From the NCBI GenBank assembly GCA_027533455.1, contig JAPZUC010000001.1:248001-312000 (forward strand): a stretch of 64,000 nt of DNA, written 5' to 3'. Shown one piece after another: positions 53,031 to 61,515 of this stretch (within the stretch, counting starts at the first letter, position 1; the number at the start of each line of letters is the position of its first letter). The position numbers were made by a program, and so were the translations under genes. This stretch comes from Porphyrobacter sp. (GTDB lineage: Bacteria > Pseudomonadota > Alphaproteobacteria > Sphingomonadales > Sphingomonadaceae). Under the pieces are notes generated by a model. The model searched no databases. It was not told the origin of the DNA and saw only the letters and a list, made by a program, of their open reading frames with translations.

Positions 53031-53696
53031 TCATGCGTCCTCCTCGGGCCGGATTATGCGGAATGTCAGCCGATCACGCACCGCCACATCACGATCCTTG
53101 CCGAGCAAAGCCTCGGCCCACCCGGCATTGGCACGGCGGAGTGCCGTGGCCGAGCGGTGGTCTGGATCGAAACGCAGTAACACCAGGGCCGGTGCGCTCC
53201 ATTGCCCCCGTTTCCGAATGCTGGCCGCAGGGACACGATAGCGCCTGAGCCAGACCATGGCGGGGCTCGCCATAGCGGTTCCATCATAGCCGGGGCGGGC
53301 GATCACCGCAATCGGCATTGTCCGCGCGAGCCTCCGCCAGTCCTTCCAGCGGTGCAGCTGGGCGAGATTATCGCTGCCCATCAGCCACACGAACCGACGC
53401 TTGGGGTAACGCCGGACAAGCCTGGCAAGGGTATCGACGGTGTAGCGCGTGCCGAGCTGCTGCTCGATTGCGGTGGGCACGATTCGCGCACGGCGGGCCT
53501 GCTGGCGGGCCGACATCAGCCGCGCTTTCAGGGGCGCCATTCCGGCCTGCGATTTCAACGGATTGCCCGGGGAAACCAGCCACCACGCCTCGTCCAGCCC
53601 CAGCGCGTCGAGCGCAAAGAGCGTGATCCGCCGGTGCCCGCCATGCGCGGGATTGAAGCTGCCGCCGAGAAGGCCGGTGAGGACAGGGATACTCAA
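53031..53696 (-). CDS. nadD: nicotinate-nucleotide adenylyltransferase
   Basis: This 221-residue enzyme makes deamido-NAD. The nucleotidyltransferase motif GLLGGSFNPAHGGHRRI is at the N-terminus, and WLMGSDNLAQLHRWKDW and SATALRR (SSTxIR-like) follow. No ATG precedes the motif. TTG 53696 overlaps the proA stop (TTGA), giving coupled translation. A much longer open frame upstream is non-coding. Confidence 0.93.
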   Translation of the reverse strand: MSIPVLTGLLGGSFNPAHGGHRRITLFALDALGLDEAWWLVSPGNPLKSQAGMAPLKARLMSARQQARRARIVPTAIEQQLGTRYTVDTLARLVRRYPKRRFVWLMGSDNLAQLHRWKDWRRLARTMPIAVIARPGYDGTAMASPAMVWLRRYRVPAASIRKRGQWSAPALVLLRFDPDHRSATALRRANAGWAEALLGKDRDVAVRDRLTFRIIRPEEDA

Positions 53697-54982
53697 GGGC
53701 GGGTCTGGCCCTGCCCTCGCACCTGCCACTTGTAGGTCGTCAGCCCCTCGAGCGCGACGGGCCCGCGCGCATGGAGCCGTCCGGTGGCAATACCGATCTC
53801 CGCTCCCAGCCCGAACTCGCCCCCGTCGGCAAATTGCGAGGAGGCATTGTGCATCACGATGGCGCTGTCGACTTCGGTCAGGAAACGCTCGGCCACAGCC
53901 GAGTCGCTTGTCACGATTGCATCGGTATGCGCGGAGGAATAGCGGGCGATGTGGGCGAGTGCGTCTTCCAGCCCGTCGACGATGGCAACCGAGGCAATCG
54001 AATCGAGATACTCGGTGTCCCAATCGTCGGCGCTGGCCGGGATGACGCGCGGATCGAGCGCCTGCGCCCGGCCATCGCCACGTACTTCGCAGCCTGCTTC
54101 GATCAGCGCTGCCACCACCGCGGCGGCAGCAGGGAAGGCTGCGTCGATCAGCAGCGTCTCCATTGATCCGCAGATGCCGGTGCGACGCAGCTTGGCATTC
54201 ACGGCGATGGCCTTTGCCATGTCAGGCTCGGCGGCGGCGTGGACATATGTGTGGTTGATCCCGTCGAGATGCGCGAGCACCGGCACCCGGGCATCGGCCT
54301 GCACCCGCGCGACAAGGCTCTTGCCACCGCGCGGCACGATCATGTCGATGAGGCCGCTGGCAGTCAGCATCGCGCCCACACAGGCGCGGTCCTGCGAGGG
54401 GACAAGCTGCACCGCCTCTGCCGGGACACCGCCCGCGACCAGCCCTTCGACCAGCGCGGCGTGGATCGCGCGGTTGGAATGCACCGCCTCGCTCCCCCCG
54501 CGCAGCAAGGCGGCATTTCCCGCGCGCACGCACAAGGCGGCGGCGTCGGCAGTCACATTGGGGCGGCTTTCGTAGATGATCCCGATCGTGCCGATGGGCA
54601 CACGGATGCGCTGGAATTTCAACCCGTTGGGACGTTCGGAGGCGTCTATCACCTGCCCGACGGGATCGGGCAGATCGGCCACGGCATCGACCGCCTCGGC
54701 AATCCCCGCCAGCCGCGCTTCATCAAGCGCCAGCCGGTCCAGCATCGCGCCCGAAAGCCCGCGCGCCTTGCCCGCTGCAAGGTCCTCGGCATTTGCTGCC
54801 AGCACCGCCGGCATCGCCGCCCGCAGCGCGTCGGCCGCAAGGTGGAGCGCGGCCGCGCGGGCGTTGCTCGGCATCGCCGCAAGCTGGCGCTGGGCCAGCC
54901 GCGCGTCCCTGGCGAGCGCTGTCACCAGCGCCTGCGCGTCAAGGGCTGTGGCTTGGGTGGAGGGCGGGGTCATGTGATTCAT
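53693..54982 (-). CDS. proA: gamma-glutamyl phosphate reductase
   Basis: This 429-residue enzyme makes glutamate semialdehyde for proline synthesis. It shows IYESRPNVTADAAALC, LRGGSEAVHSN, the catalytic cysteine in RRTGICGSMETLL and EIGIATGRLHARGPV. ATG 54982 has AAGG at 7 nt. proB is not adjacent. The gene leads the run proA-nadD-rsfS-rlmH-envC-ctpA. Confidence 0.96.
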   Translation of the reverse strand: MNHMTPPSTQATALDAQALVTALARDARLAQRQLAAMPSNARAAALHLAADALRAAMPAVLAANAEDLAAGKARGLSGAMLDRLALDEARLAGIAEAVDAVADLPDPVGQVIDASERPNGLKFQRIRVPIGTIGIIYESRPNVTADAAALCVRAGNAALLRGGSEAVHSNRAIHAALVEGLVAGGVPAEAVQLVPSQDRACVGAMLTASGLIDMIVPRGGKSLVARVQADARVPVLAHLDGINHTYVHAAAEPDMAKAIAVNAKLRRTGICGSMETLLIDAAFPAAAAVVAALIEAGCEVRGDGRAQALDPRVIPASADDWDTEYLDSIASVAIVDGLEDALAHIARYSSAHTDAIVTSDSAVAERFLTEVDSAIVMHNASSQFADGGEFGLGAEIGIATGRLHARGPVALEGLTTYKWQVRGQGQTRP

Positions 54983-55026
54983 CGCGGGGCCTTCTAGCAC
55001 CCCGGCCCGCCGCTGTCAGGCCATGC

Positions 55027-55148
55027 GAATCGGCGCACGCATCAGCGATTCGCTCTCGCAAAAGCCGGTGCGGCGCATAGGGCCAGCGAGCGATGATCAA
55101 CTCGCCGCGATTCCAATTCATTTCACCTGCGTGACTGACTTAGGATTC
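55027..55148. promoter_or_regulatory. cluster of four GANTC sites in a divergent promoter region
   Basis: GANTC, the CcrM methylation site, occurs at 55027, 55047, 55109 and 55144 in the 229-bp gap between proA and the M23/bactofilin genes. About one would be expected by chance. Methylation state at such sites times transcription in the alphaproteobacterial cell cycle. Confidence 0.5.
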
Positions 55149-55211
55149 GACCATAGGTGAGCGCCCTGATAGCGGCGCCACGGGGCATCATAACACAATC
55201 GGGGCGGCAAT

Positions 55212-56384
55212 TTGTCATTCAGGAATACCGCACAGGCGTGGGGCGACCGGCTTCGACAGTGGTTCCCCGACCGCGAATTCTTCATGCGTGCCGATGGTCA
55301 GGTGCGCTTCATCAAGGTTTCGTCGAAACTCCAGATGCGCGTCGCCGGCGGGGTGTTCGCGGCTGCCTTCCTGTGGCTCGTCGCGCTCGGTGTTATGGCC
55401 TGGAGCCAGTACCGTGCCGAAGCCGATCTTGCCTCCTTCGTCGAGGAAAAGGCGCGGGTCGCAAAGGCTGGTGAACGTCTGAAGGCCTATGGCGGCAACC
55501 TCGACAAAGTGGTGGGCGATCTCAAGCAGCGCCAGGATTTCCTCGAGGAAATGGCGCAAATGCTGCCCGAGGACATGGTCAAGGAAGGCGGGGCGAACGG
55601 CACTGTCACCGATTCGACCGCCGAAGCCAGCGAGACAGTGAAGAAGGTCAGCGCACTGATCCCGCAGGCCAAGGGCCTTGCCGAGGTTGAAGCCCGCCAG
55701 GTCGCCTTCGTGGAACGACTCACCCGCTTTGCCGATGCCCGGGCCCGCCGGGCTGAAGCGGCCATGCGCAAGCTCAACCTCGATCCCAAGTTCCTCAGCC
55801 GCGAAGCGCAGCAGGCGATGGGCGGCCCGTTCGAGGCAATTCTCGACGCCGACGACATCGACCCGCGCTTCGAGCGACTCGGCCTAAGCCTTGCGCGCAT
55901 GGCGGTGATGGAGCGCGCGCTTGACAGCATCCCGCAGGTCGTCCCGGCATCGGTCGAGAACATCACCTCGGGCTTCGGTTATCGCCGCGATCCTTTCAAC
56001 GGGCGCGGGGCGATGCACGCCGGGATCGACTTCAAGGGCGCGATGGGATCGCCGATATTTGCCGCTGCCGAGGGCCGCGTGACCTTTGCCGGATGGAAAT
56101 CCGGTTATGGGCAGGCGATCGAGATCACGCATGGTAACGGGATGTTGACCCGCTACGCCCACTTGTCGCGGATCGACGTGAAGGTCGGCCAGCCGGTTGC
56201 GGCCGGGGTCACCATCGGCGGGCTCGGCAGCACCGGACGCTCGACTGGGCCGCACCTGCATTTCGAAGTTCGCATCAATGATCGCGCGGTCAATCCGCGC
56301 CCGTTTCTGGAGGCTGCACCCGATGTTCTCAAGGAAGTCCGCCGAACCGGATCTGACAAGCCCGCCGCCCGCGCGGCCCGTTAA
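55212..56384 (+). CDS. M23 (LytM) peptidoglycan endopeptidase
   Basis: This 390-residue protein has a cytoplasmic N-terminus, one membrane segment (about 48-68, VFAAAFLWLVALGVMAW), a coiled-coil periplasmic region and a complete M23 domain with HAGIDF and HLHFEVR zinc ligands, so it should be active. It starts at TTG 55212; no ATG or GTG is available. The downstream bactofilin gene overlaps its 3' end by 62 bp, a pairing in which the bactofilin positions the peptidase for local wall growth. Confidence 0.92.
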   Translation: MSFRNTAQAWGDRLRQWFPDREFFMRADGQVRFIKVSSKLQMRVAGGVFAAAFLWLVALGVMAWSQYRAEADLASFVEEKARVAKAGERLKAYGGNLDKVVGDLKQRQDFLEEMAQMLPEDMVKEGGANGTVTDSTAEASETVKKVSALIPQAKGLAEVEARQVAFVERLTRFADARARRAEAAMRKLNLDPKFLSREAQQAMGGPFEAILDADDIDPRFERLGLSLARMAVMERALDSIPQVVPASVENITSGFGYRRDPFNGRGAMHAGIDFKGAMGSPIFAAAEGRVTFAGWKSGYGQAIEITHGNGMLTRYAHLSRIDVKVGQPVAAGVTIGGLGSTGRSTGPHLHFEVRINDRAVNPRPFLEAAPDVLKEVRRTGSDKPAARAAR

Positions 56385-56769
56385 CAGGAGCAGTTTCATG
56401 GCCTCTGGCTCGACCTTCTCGGTGATCGGCGCGGATGTGACGATCAAAGGCAATATCAGCGCCTCGGCCGATCTGCATATCGATGGTACGGTCGATGGTG
56501 ACATCACCTGCGCATCGCTGGTGCAGGGCGAGAAGAGCAGCATCAGCGGTGCCGTTGTCGCCGAAAGCGCGCGTCTGGCCGGCAAGGTGACGGGTTCGAT
56601 CACCGCACGCGAGCTGGTGATCCTCAAGACCGCCCGCATCGAAGGCGATGTCCATTATGATGCACTAACGATCGAACAGGGTGCCGAAGTCGACGGGCGT
56701 TTCGCCCCCAATGCGCGTCAAGCGGTCAAGGCCGTGCCGAGCGCGCCGCGGATCGAAGCGGCCGAGTAA
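56323..56769 (+). CDS. bactofilin
   Basis: This 148-residue cytoskeletal protein has a short N-terminal tail (MFSRKSAEPDL), a right-handed beta-helix core (about 30-125: FSVIGADVTIKGNISASADL, GTVDGDITC, GSITARELVI, EGDVHYDALTI) and a disordered C-terminus. It polymerises without nucleotide and scaffolds wall enzymes. ATG 56323 is 9 nt from GGAGG and lies inside the peptidase gene. A shorter start at 56398 would remove the tail, which in relatives binds membrane. Confidence 0.92.
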   Translation: MFSRKSAEPDLTSPPPARPVNRSSFMASGSTFSVIGADVTIKGNISASADLHIDGTVDGDITCASLVQGEKSSISGAVVAESARLAGKVTGSITARELVILKTARIEGDVHYDALTIEQGAEVDGRFAPNARQAVKAVPSAPRIEAAE

Positions 56770-56790
56770 GCCCGCTCGCCCCCATCGCAA

Positions 56791-56806
56791 TGTTTCACGT
56801 GAAACC
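56791..56806. promoter_or_regulatory. parS site 3
   Basis: TGTTTCACGTGAAACC matches parS at 15 of 16 positions. It lies in the 118-bp gap between the bactofilin gene and a convergent acyl-CoA ligase gene. Confidence 0.88.
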
Positions 56807-56818
56807 CCCTCGCAGCAC

Positions 56819-56870
56819 GGGTCTGGAGGGGGTCTGACGGGGGGTCAAGGCGAGTCAAAGCGGGGTCTGG
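56819..56870 (+). repeat. helically phased GGGTC repeat array beside parS site 3
   Basis: Five GTC units (GGGTCTGGAGG, GGGTCTGACGG, GGGGTCAAGGC, GAGTCAAAGC, GGGGTCTGG) run outward from parS. The TC steps are at 56822, 56833, 56845, 56855 and 56866, spacings of 11, 12, 10 and 11 bp. Order and orientation relative to parS match the array at 40541-40580. Confidence 0.75.
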
Positions 56871-56887
56871 AACCGCGCAAGTGGGCG

Positions 56888-58570
56888 CTACAGCACCTCT
56901 GCCCGCAGCGTCTTGCGATCGAGCTTGCCGATCATCGTCTTGGGCAGGCTTTCGCGCACCACCACCATGTCGACCCGTTCGTGCTTGCCGATCTTGGCGT
57001 TGAGCCAGGCCGCCAGCTCATCGCCTGTCGCCGAAGCGTCCTCGTTGAGGGTAACATAGGCGCGCGGCACCTCGCCGCGGTATTCCTCGGGCACACCGAT
57101 CACGAGCGCCTCCTTCACGGCGGGATGTTCGAGAATCACGTCCTCCACCACGCTCGGGAAGACCTTGAAGCCGCCCACCGCGATCATGTCCTTGATGCGG
57201 TCGACAATCTCGAGGAAGCCATCGGCATCGATCCGCGCGACATCGCCGGTGCGCAGGTAGCGCTTGCCCTCGATTTCCACGAAGGTCTCGGCATCGGTTT
57301 CGGGCCGGTTCCAGTAGCCGCGCATCACCTGCGGGCCATGCACTGCCAGTTCTCCGGGCTCGCCTGCGGGGGCGAGCCTGGTGTGGTCTTCCTTGTTGAG
57401 CAACAGCACTTCGGTCCCCGGCACCAACTGGCCGATGGTGCCGCGCTTGCGGGTGCCTTCATAGGGGTTGGCCGAGACCACCCCCGAACTTTCGGTCAGG
57501 CCATAGCCCTCGCACACGCGCACGCCAGTGGTGATCTCGAACCGCTCGTGCACCGGCCCCGGCATCGGCGCACCGCCGGAGATGCAGACCTTGAGGCTGG
57601 AGAGATCGGTCTTGGCAAGATCGGGGTGATCGAGAATCGCCTGGAACATCGTCGGCACGCCCGGGAAGCCGGTGCAGCGGTAGCGCTGGATGGTTTCGAG
57701 CACCTGCTTGGTCTCGAACCTCGGCACCATCGCGATCGAGGCGCCCGTCACCATCGCGTGATTGAGCAGTGCCGTGTTCGCGAAGACATGGAAGAACGGC
57801 AGCGCGCCCACGAACACCTCGCCCGCCGGATTGCCGAAGGGGTTGAGCGCAGCGACTTGCTGCGCGTTCACCGAAAGCTGGTCATGCCCCAGCATTGCGC
57901 CCTTGGGCCGCCCGGTGGTCCCGCCGGTATATTGCAGCAGGGCGAGGTCCTGCGCGGTCACATCAACCGGCGCGCGCGTGCCAACCGGCGTCATTTCCAC
58001 CCAGCTTTTGACCGTCGGACCATAGGCAACATCGGCGATCTGGCTGCGTTTGAGCAGTTGCAGGGCCACGCCCTTGTACCACGGCAGCTGGTCAGCAAGG
58101 CTGCCGACTACCAGTGTTTCCAGCGCTGAAGCGTCCAGCACCTTGCTCGCATTCTTGTAGAGTTCCGGCACGTCCACGGTCACCAGCACCCGCGTGCCGC
58201 TGTCGGCCACCTGCCAGGCGAGTTCCTCGACCGAATAGAGCGGCGAAAAGTTCACCACCACCGCGCCCGCCATCATCGCCCCGTAATAGGCAGCGGCGTA
58301 GATCGGGACGTTGGGGAGGAACAGGCCCACGCGGTCGCCCTTGGCGATGCCGATGGACTGGAGCCCGAGCGCAAAAGCCTCGGCCTGCTTGTAGATCTGG
58401 CTGTAGGTGTAGGTCCGCCCGAGGAAATGCAGGAACGGCGCCTTCGGGTTCATGCCGACGGTGCGTTCCAGCATGGCCGGAAGGCTCATCGGATTGAACA
58501 TCGTCTCAAGCGGGACGGGATGATGATAGGGGGCGGCTGTGCTTGCGACGGCGGCGTTACTGACAGTCAT
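56888..58570 (-). CDS. long-chain fatty-acid-CoA ligase
   Basis: This 560-residue AMP-forming ligase activates fatty acids with ATP and CoA. It has the P-loop-like YTGGTTGRPKGAML, the YGLTESSG core, TGDVARIDADGFLEIVDRIKDMI and the C-terminal catalytic lysine in KTMIGKLDRK. It is FadD-like; chain length preference is unknown. I chose ATG 58570 (MTVSNAAVAS); no good ribosome site is seen for this or upstream ATGs. Confidence 0.9.
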   Translation of the reverse strand: MTVSNAAVASTAAPYHHPVPLETMFNPMSLPAMLERTVGMNPKAPFLHFLGRTYTYSQIYKQAEAFALGLQSIGIAKGDRVGLFLPNVPIYAAAYYGAMMAGAVVVNFSPLYSVEELAWQVADSGTRVLVTVDVPELYKNASKVLDASALETLVVGSLADQLPWYKGVALQLLKRSQIADVAYGPTVKSWVEMTPVGTRAPVDVTAQDLALLQYTGGTTGRPKGAMLGHDQLSVNAQQVAALNPFGNPAGEVFVGALPFFHVFANTALLNHAMVTGASIAMVPRFETKQVLETIQRYRCTGFPGVPTMFQAILDHPDLAKTDLSSLKVCISGGAPMPGPVHERFEITTGVRVCEGYGLTESSGVVSANPYEGTRKRGTIGQLVPGTEVLLLNKEDHTRLAPAGEPGELAVHGPQVMRGYWNRPETDAETFVEIEGKRYLRTGDVARIDADGFLEIVDRIKDMIAVGGFKVFPSVVEDVILEHPAVKEALVIGVPEEYRGEVPRAYVTLNEDASATGDELAAWLNAKIGKHERVDMVVVRESLPKTMIGKLDRKTLRAEVL

Positions 58571-58639
58571 GTCAGTAATCATTGCGCACAATTGCCGGTC
58601 GCACAAGCGAAACTGCGGTAATGCAGGCATTAACTGCGC

Positions 58640-58685
58640 GTCGCCCAGCGCATGCCTGCGGGTGGGCAGGCGCGCGCGGGGCGAC
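58640..58685 (-). terminator. long hairpin downstream of trcR
   Basis: GTCGCCC pairs with GGGCGAC, and inside them GCGC/GCGC and GCCTGC/GCAGGC extend the stem. It starts 17 nt after the trcR stop. No T-run follows. Confidence 0.5.
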
Positions 58686-58701
58686 TAGATTTGCGACAAT
58701 A

Positions 58702-59439
58702 TCAGATGAACCCGCTCTCGGGATCGATCTTCTTTTCGGCCGCTTCGGCAGCGCGGCGGGCGGCGAGCCACTCCGCTGCCTCGGCTTCCTGCGCGGCGGC
58801 ACCGGCGGCCTTGACGTTGGCGTCGCGCTCGGCGCGCAGTTCCGCGATCAGGTTTTCGCGATCATTGCGATCCGACCGCACGGGCGCATCGGGATCTTCG
58901 ACGATCCCGGCACGCTTGGCGGCCTTGGCCACCATCGCGTCGAGCTCGCGCTGCGAACAAAGACCCAGCGTCACCGGATCCTTGGGCGTGATGTTCGAAA
59001 TGTTCCAGTGCGTGCGGTCCCGCAGCGCGCCGATGGTGTTGCGGGTGGTGCCGATCAGCTTCCCGATCTGCGCATCCGACACTTCGGGATGATTGCGCAG
59101 GATCCAGGCGATACCATCGGGCTTGTCCTGACGCTTCGAGACGGGGGTGTAGCGCGGGCCCTTGGTGCGGGTCACTTCGACCGGCGCCTTGTGCATCTTG
59201 AGCGAATAGGTCGGATCGTTCTGACCCAGCTCGATTTCGCCTTGCGTCAGCTCGCCCGAGTGGACGGGGTCGCGGCCGGTGTACTTGCTGCCTGCAAGGT
59301 CATCGGCCATCGCCTGCACTTCGAGGATGTGCAGCCCGCAGAACTCGGCAATCTGTTCAAAAGACAGCGCGGTGTTGTCCACCAGCCAGGTTGCGGTGGC
59401 ATGCGGCATCAGCGGCTTGGGCTGATCCTTGGTAGCCAT
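58702..59439 (-). CDS. trcR: cell-cycle transcriptional regulator TrcR (DUF1013)
   Basis: This 245-residue protein matches DUF1013/TrcR: LMPHATATWLVDNTALSFEQIAEFCGLH at the N-terminus, a helix-turn-helix-like middle (IAWILRNHPEVSDAQIGKLIGTTRNTIGALRDRTHWN, given in part) and an Ala/Glu-rich C-terminal coiled coil. It is conserved in alphaproteobacteria with the CtrA network. ATG 59439 is 9 nt from GGAG. A promoter flanked by GANTC sites lies upstream. Confidence 0.88.
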   Translation of the reverse strand: MATKDQPKPLMPHATATWLVDNTALSFEQIAEFCGLHILEVQAMADDLAGSKYTGRDPVHSGELTQGEIELGQNDPTYSLKMHKAPVEVTRTKGPRYTPVSKRQDKPDGIAWILRNHPEVSDAQIGKLIGTTRNTIGALRDRTHWNISNITPKDPVTLGLCSQRELDAMVAKAAKRAGIVEDPDAPVRSDRNDRENLIAELRAERDANVKAAGAAAQEAEAAEWLAARRAAEAAEKKIDPESGFI

Positions 59440-59494
59440 GGGGGGAATCTCCGTTGAAAATGAAAGGGCCGCCCCTTTCGGAGCGGCCACCTTG

Positions 59495-59540
59495 GAGTCT
59501 CAGATAGGCGAAAGCTCGCGAAACGGCAAGGAATGGATTC
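59495..59540 (-). promoter_or_regulatory. trcR promoter flanked by GANTC methylation sites
   Basis: On the minus strand TTGCCG (59524-59529) and TATCTG (59501-59506) are 17 bp apart. GANTC sites flank it at 59495-59499 and 59536-59540. The leader has a GAAAGGG/CCCTTTC hairpin (59462-59479). Confidence 0.45.
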
Positions 59541-59567
59541 GTTTCGCGCGCGATGGGCGTTTGCGCC

Positions 59568-60058
59568 TCAATCCATCGGGACGAAGCCGGGGAGCGCCTG
59601 CACGCGCGCGATCCATGCAAGGATGTAAGGATAGTCGCCAAGAGTGAAACCGCCTTCTTCCGCAACGTGGGTGTAGGGGAACAGCGCGATGTCGGCGAGG
59701 GTCGGCGCCGCGCCGCAGAAGAAGGCATGCTCCGCCAGATGCCGGTCCATCAGTTCCAGCGCAGCTTCTCCGCCTGCGCGAAGCGATCCTGCGGGATCAG
59801 CGCGCTGCCGTGGGCGAGATACCAGCAGGCGGCGTTGCTTTCGGGCAGAAAGCGCACGCCCATCGCATCGTTGATCTGGAGTACAGGGATGCGGCCGTTC
59901 GGGTTGACCTTGGACAGGAACTCGGTCGTCCGCGTCTCACCCCCCATGATGTCATAGGAACGGGTCGCCAGTGGCAGGCCGAGCAGCGCGGCAGTGAGCC
60001 TGATCTTGTAGCAGTTCCCGCTGCGGGGATCTTCGTGGAGGGTCAGCGCCTCATCCAT
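59568..60058 (-). pseudogene. glutathione S-transferase with internal deletion and frameshift
   Basis: Two frames together resemble a GST. The first (59750-60058, 102 residues) has the thioredoxin-like N-terminal domain (SGNCYKIRLTAALLGLPL, VNPNGRIPVLQI, LPESNAACWYLA) and stops after AEKLRW. The second (59568-59750) has only the end of the helical domain (RHLAEHAFFCGAAPTLADIALFPYTHVAEEGG). About 50-60 residues between them are missing, and the frame changes at about 59750-59770 (reading AALELMDRH in the second frame). The start overlaps the end of the quinone reductase gene. Confidence 0.8.
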
Positions 60059-61085
60059 TACTTACGTCTCCGGCCACCTCGAGCACGATCTTGCCGATAT
60101 GCTCGCCCTTCTCCATCCGCGCATGGGCGGCGGCGGCTTCGGCCAGCGGTAAGGTCATGTCCATCACCGGCGCAAGCTCGCCATCGGCGAACATTGGCCA
60201 GGCGTTGTCGGCAATCTCGTCGGCGAGCGCGGATTTGAAGTTGTCGGAGCGCGGGCGCAGGGTCGATCCGGTCAGCGTCAGACGCTTCATCATGACGAGC
60301 GCCATGTTGATCTCGGCGTTCGCCCCGCCGAGCACCGCGATGGTGACGTGGCGGCCATCCTCGGCAAGGCACTTGAGATTGCGCGCGACATAATCACCCG
60401 ACACCATGTCGAGCACGATGTTGACGCCCTTGCCGCCGGTTTCGGCCATGACCGCCTCGACATAGTCGGTCTCGCGGTAGTTGATCGCCAGATCGGCGCC
60501 GATGCGGGTGGCGGCGGCGCATTTGGCGGTGTCGCCGCAAGTCACGATCACCTTCAGCCCGAAGGCCTTGCTGAGCAGGATCGCAGTGGTGCCGATGCCG
60601 GACGTGCCGCCGTGGACCAACACAGTCTCGCCATCGCGGGCCAGACCGCGTTCGAACAGGTTGTGCCATACCGTGAACAGCGTTTCGGGAAGCGCAGCGG
60701 CGTCGGAGAGCATCATCCCCTCGGGGATCGGCAGGCAATGCTGCCAATGCGCGGCGCAATATTCGGCATAGCCCCCGCCCGGGGTGAGCGCGGCGACGAA
60801 CTGCCCGATCATCTCGCGCGGGACTTCATTGCCGACCGCCACGATCTCGCCCGAGACTTCCAGCCCCAGCAGCGGCGAGGCACCCGGCGGAGCGGGATAC
60901 ATTCCGGCGCGCTGGAGGCAATCGGGGCGGTTCACTCCGGCATAAGCGACACGGATCAGCACATCATCGGGGCGCAGCCGCGGCAGGGGAAAGGTCTGGA
61001 GCCATAGTACCTCCGGCCCGCCCGGCGCATCGAACCCGATCGCCTGCATGGTCTCCGGCAATTCAGTCCCGTTGCTCACGACCAT
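60051..61085 (-). CDS. NAD(P)H:quinone oxidoreductase, zinc-free MDR family
   Basis: This 344-residue protein is in the zeta-crystallin/QOR branch: GVNRPDCLQRAGMYP, GLEVSGEIVAVG, the cofactor segment LVHGGTSGIGTTAI and a C-terminal EKGEHIGKIVLEV. Catalytic zinc ligands of alcohol dehydrogenases are absent. It reduces quinones or enones. I chose ATG 61085; GTG codons at 61091 and 61079 are alternatives. Confidence 0.9.
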   Translation of the reverse strand: MVVSNGTELPETMQAIGFDAPGGPEVLWLQTFPLPRLRPDDVLIRVAYAGVNRPDCLQRAGMYPAPPGASPLLGLEVSGEIVAVGNEVPREMIGQFVAALTPGGGYAEYCAAHWQHCLPIPEGMMLSDAAALPETLFTVWHNLFERGLARDGETVLVHGGTSGIGTTAILLSKAFGLKVIVTCGDTAKCAAATRIGADLAINYRETDYVEAVMAETGGKGVNIVLDMVSGDYVARNLKCLAEDGRHVTIAVLGGANAEINMALVMMKRLTLTGSTLRPRSDNFKSALADEIADNAWPMFADGELAPVMDMTLPLAEAAAAHARMEKGEHIGKIVLEVAGDVSNG

Positions 61086-61182
61086 CCCCACGCCCTCGAT
61101 ACTGAAAAATTGCCGGATTCCCCTCGCGAATAACCGTCTCGCCGATTGACAGCAAGGCGCTTGGGGCGGATGCTGCGGGGCA

Positions 61183-61386
61183 ATGGAAGAACCCGATCGC
61201 CCCCGGCCGAGCGGAGACGCAGCGAGCCGCCTCGCACTCGAGGACCTTGGCCCCTATTCGCAAGCGGAACTGGGCGAGCGGATCGCGCTGCTCGAAGCGG
61301 AAATCGCGCGGGTGAAGGCGCATCGCGACAAAGCCGCGTCCCACCGCGCGGCTGCCGATGCGCTGTTCGGGAAGAGTGGCGGATGA
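61183..61386 (+). CDS. DUF1192 family small protein
   Basis: This 67-residue protein has the DUF1192 core LALEDLGPYSQAELGERIALLEAEIARVKAH, a short coiled coil typical of alphaproteobacteria. Function is unknown. The ribosome site is weak. It stands between the quinone reductase and clpA genes. Confidence 0.85.
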   Translation: MEEPDRPRPSGDAASRLALEDLGPYSQAELGERIALLEAEIARVKAHRDKAASHRAAADALFGKSGG

Positions 61387-61515
61387 TCCGCCTGCGTGCT
61401 TCTTGCATAACTCGCATAAGGGATTCGCAATTCCTGCGGGTCCACCCATATTGTCGGCAAATGGCTCTCTCCGTCCGCTCGCCACGGCCATCCACCCGCT
61501 GAAAAGGCCTCTCCC

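Noticed and set aside
53697..54023. Longer NadD with about 110 extra N-terminal residues
   Set aside because: The extension is antisense-like Arg/Cys-rich sequence overlapping proA in another frame; the nucleotidyltransferase fold begins right after TTG 53696.
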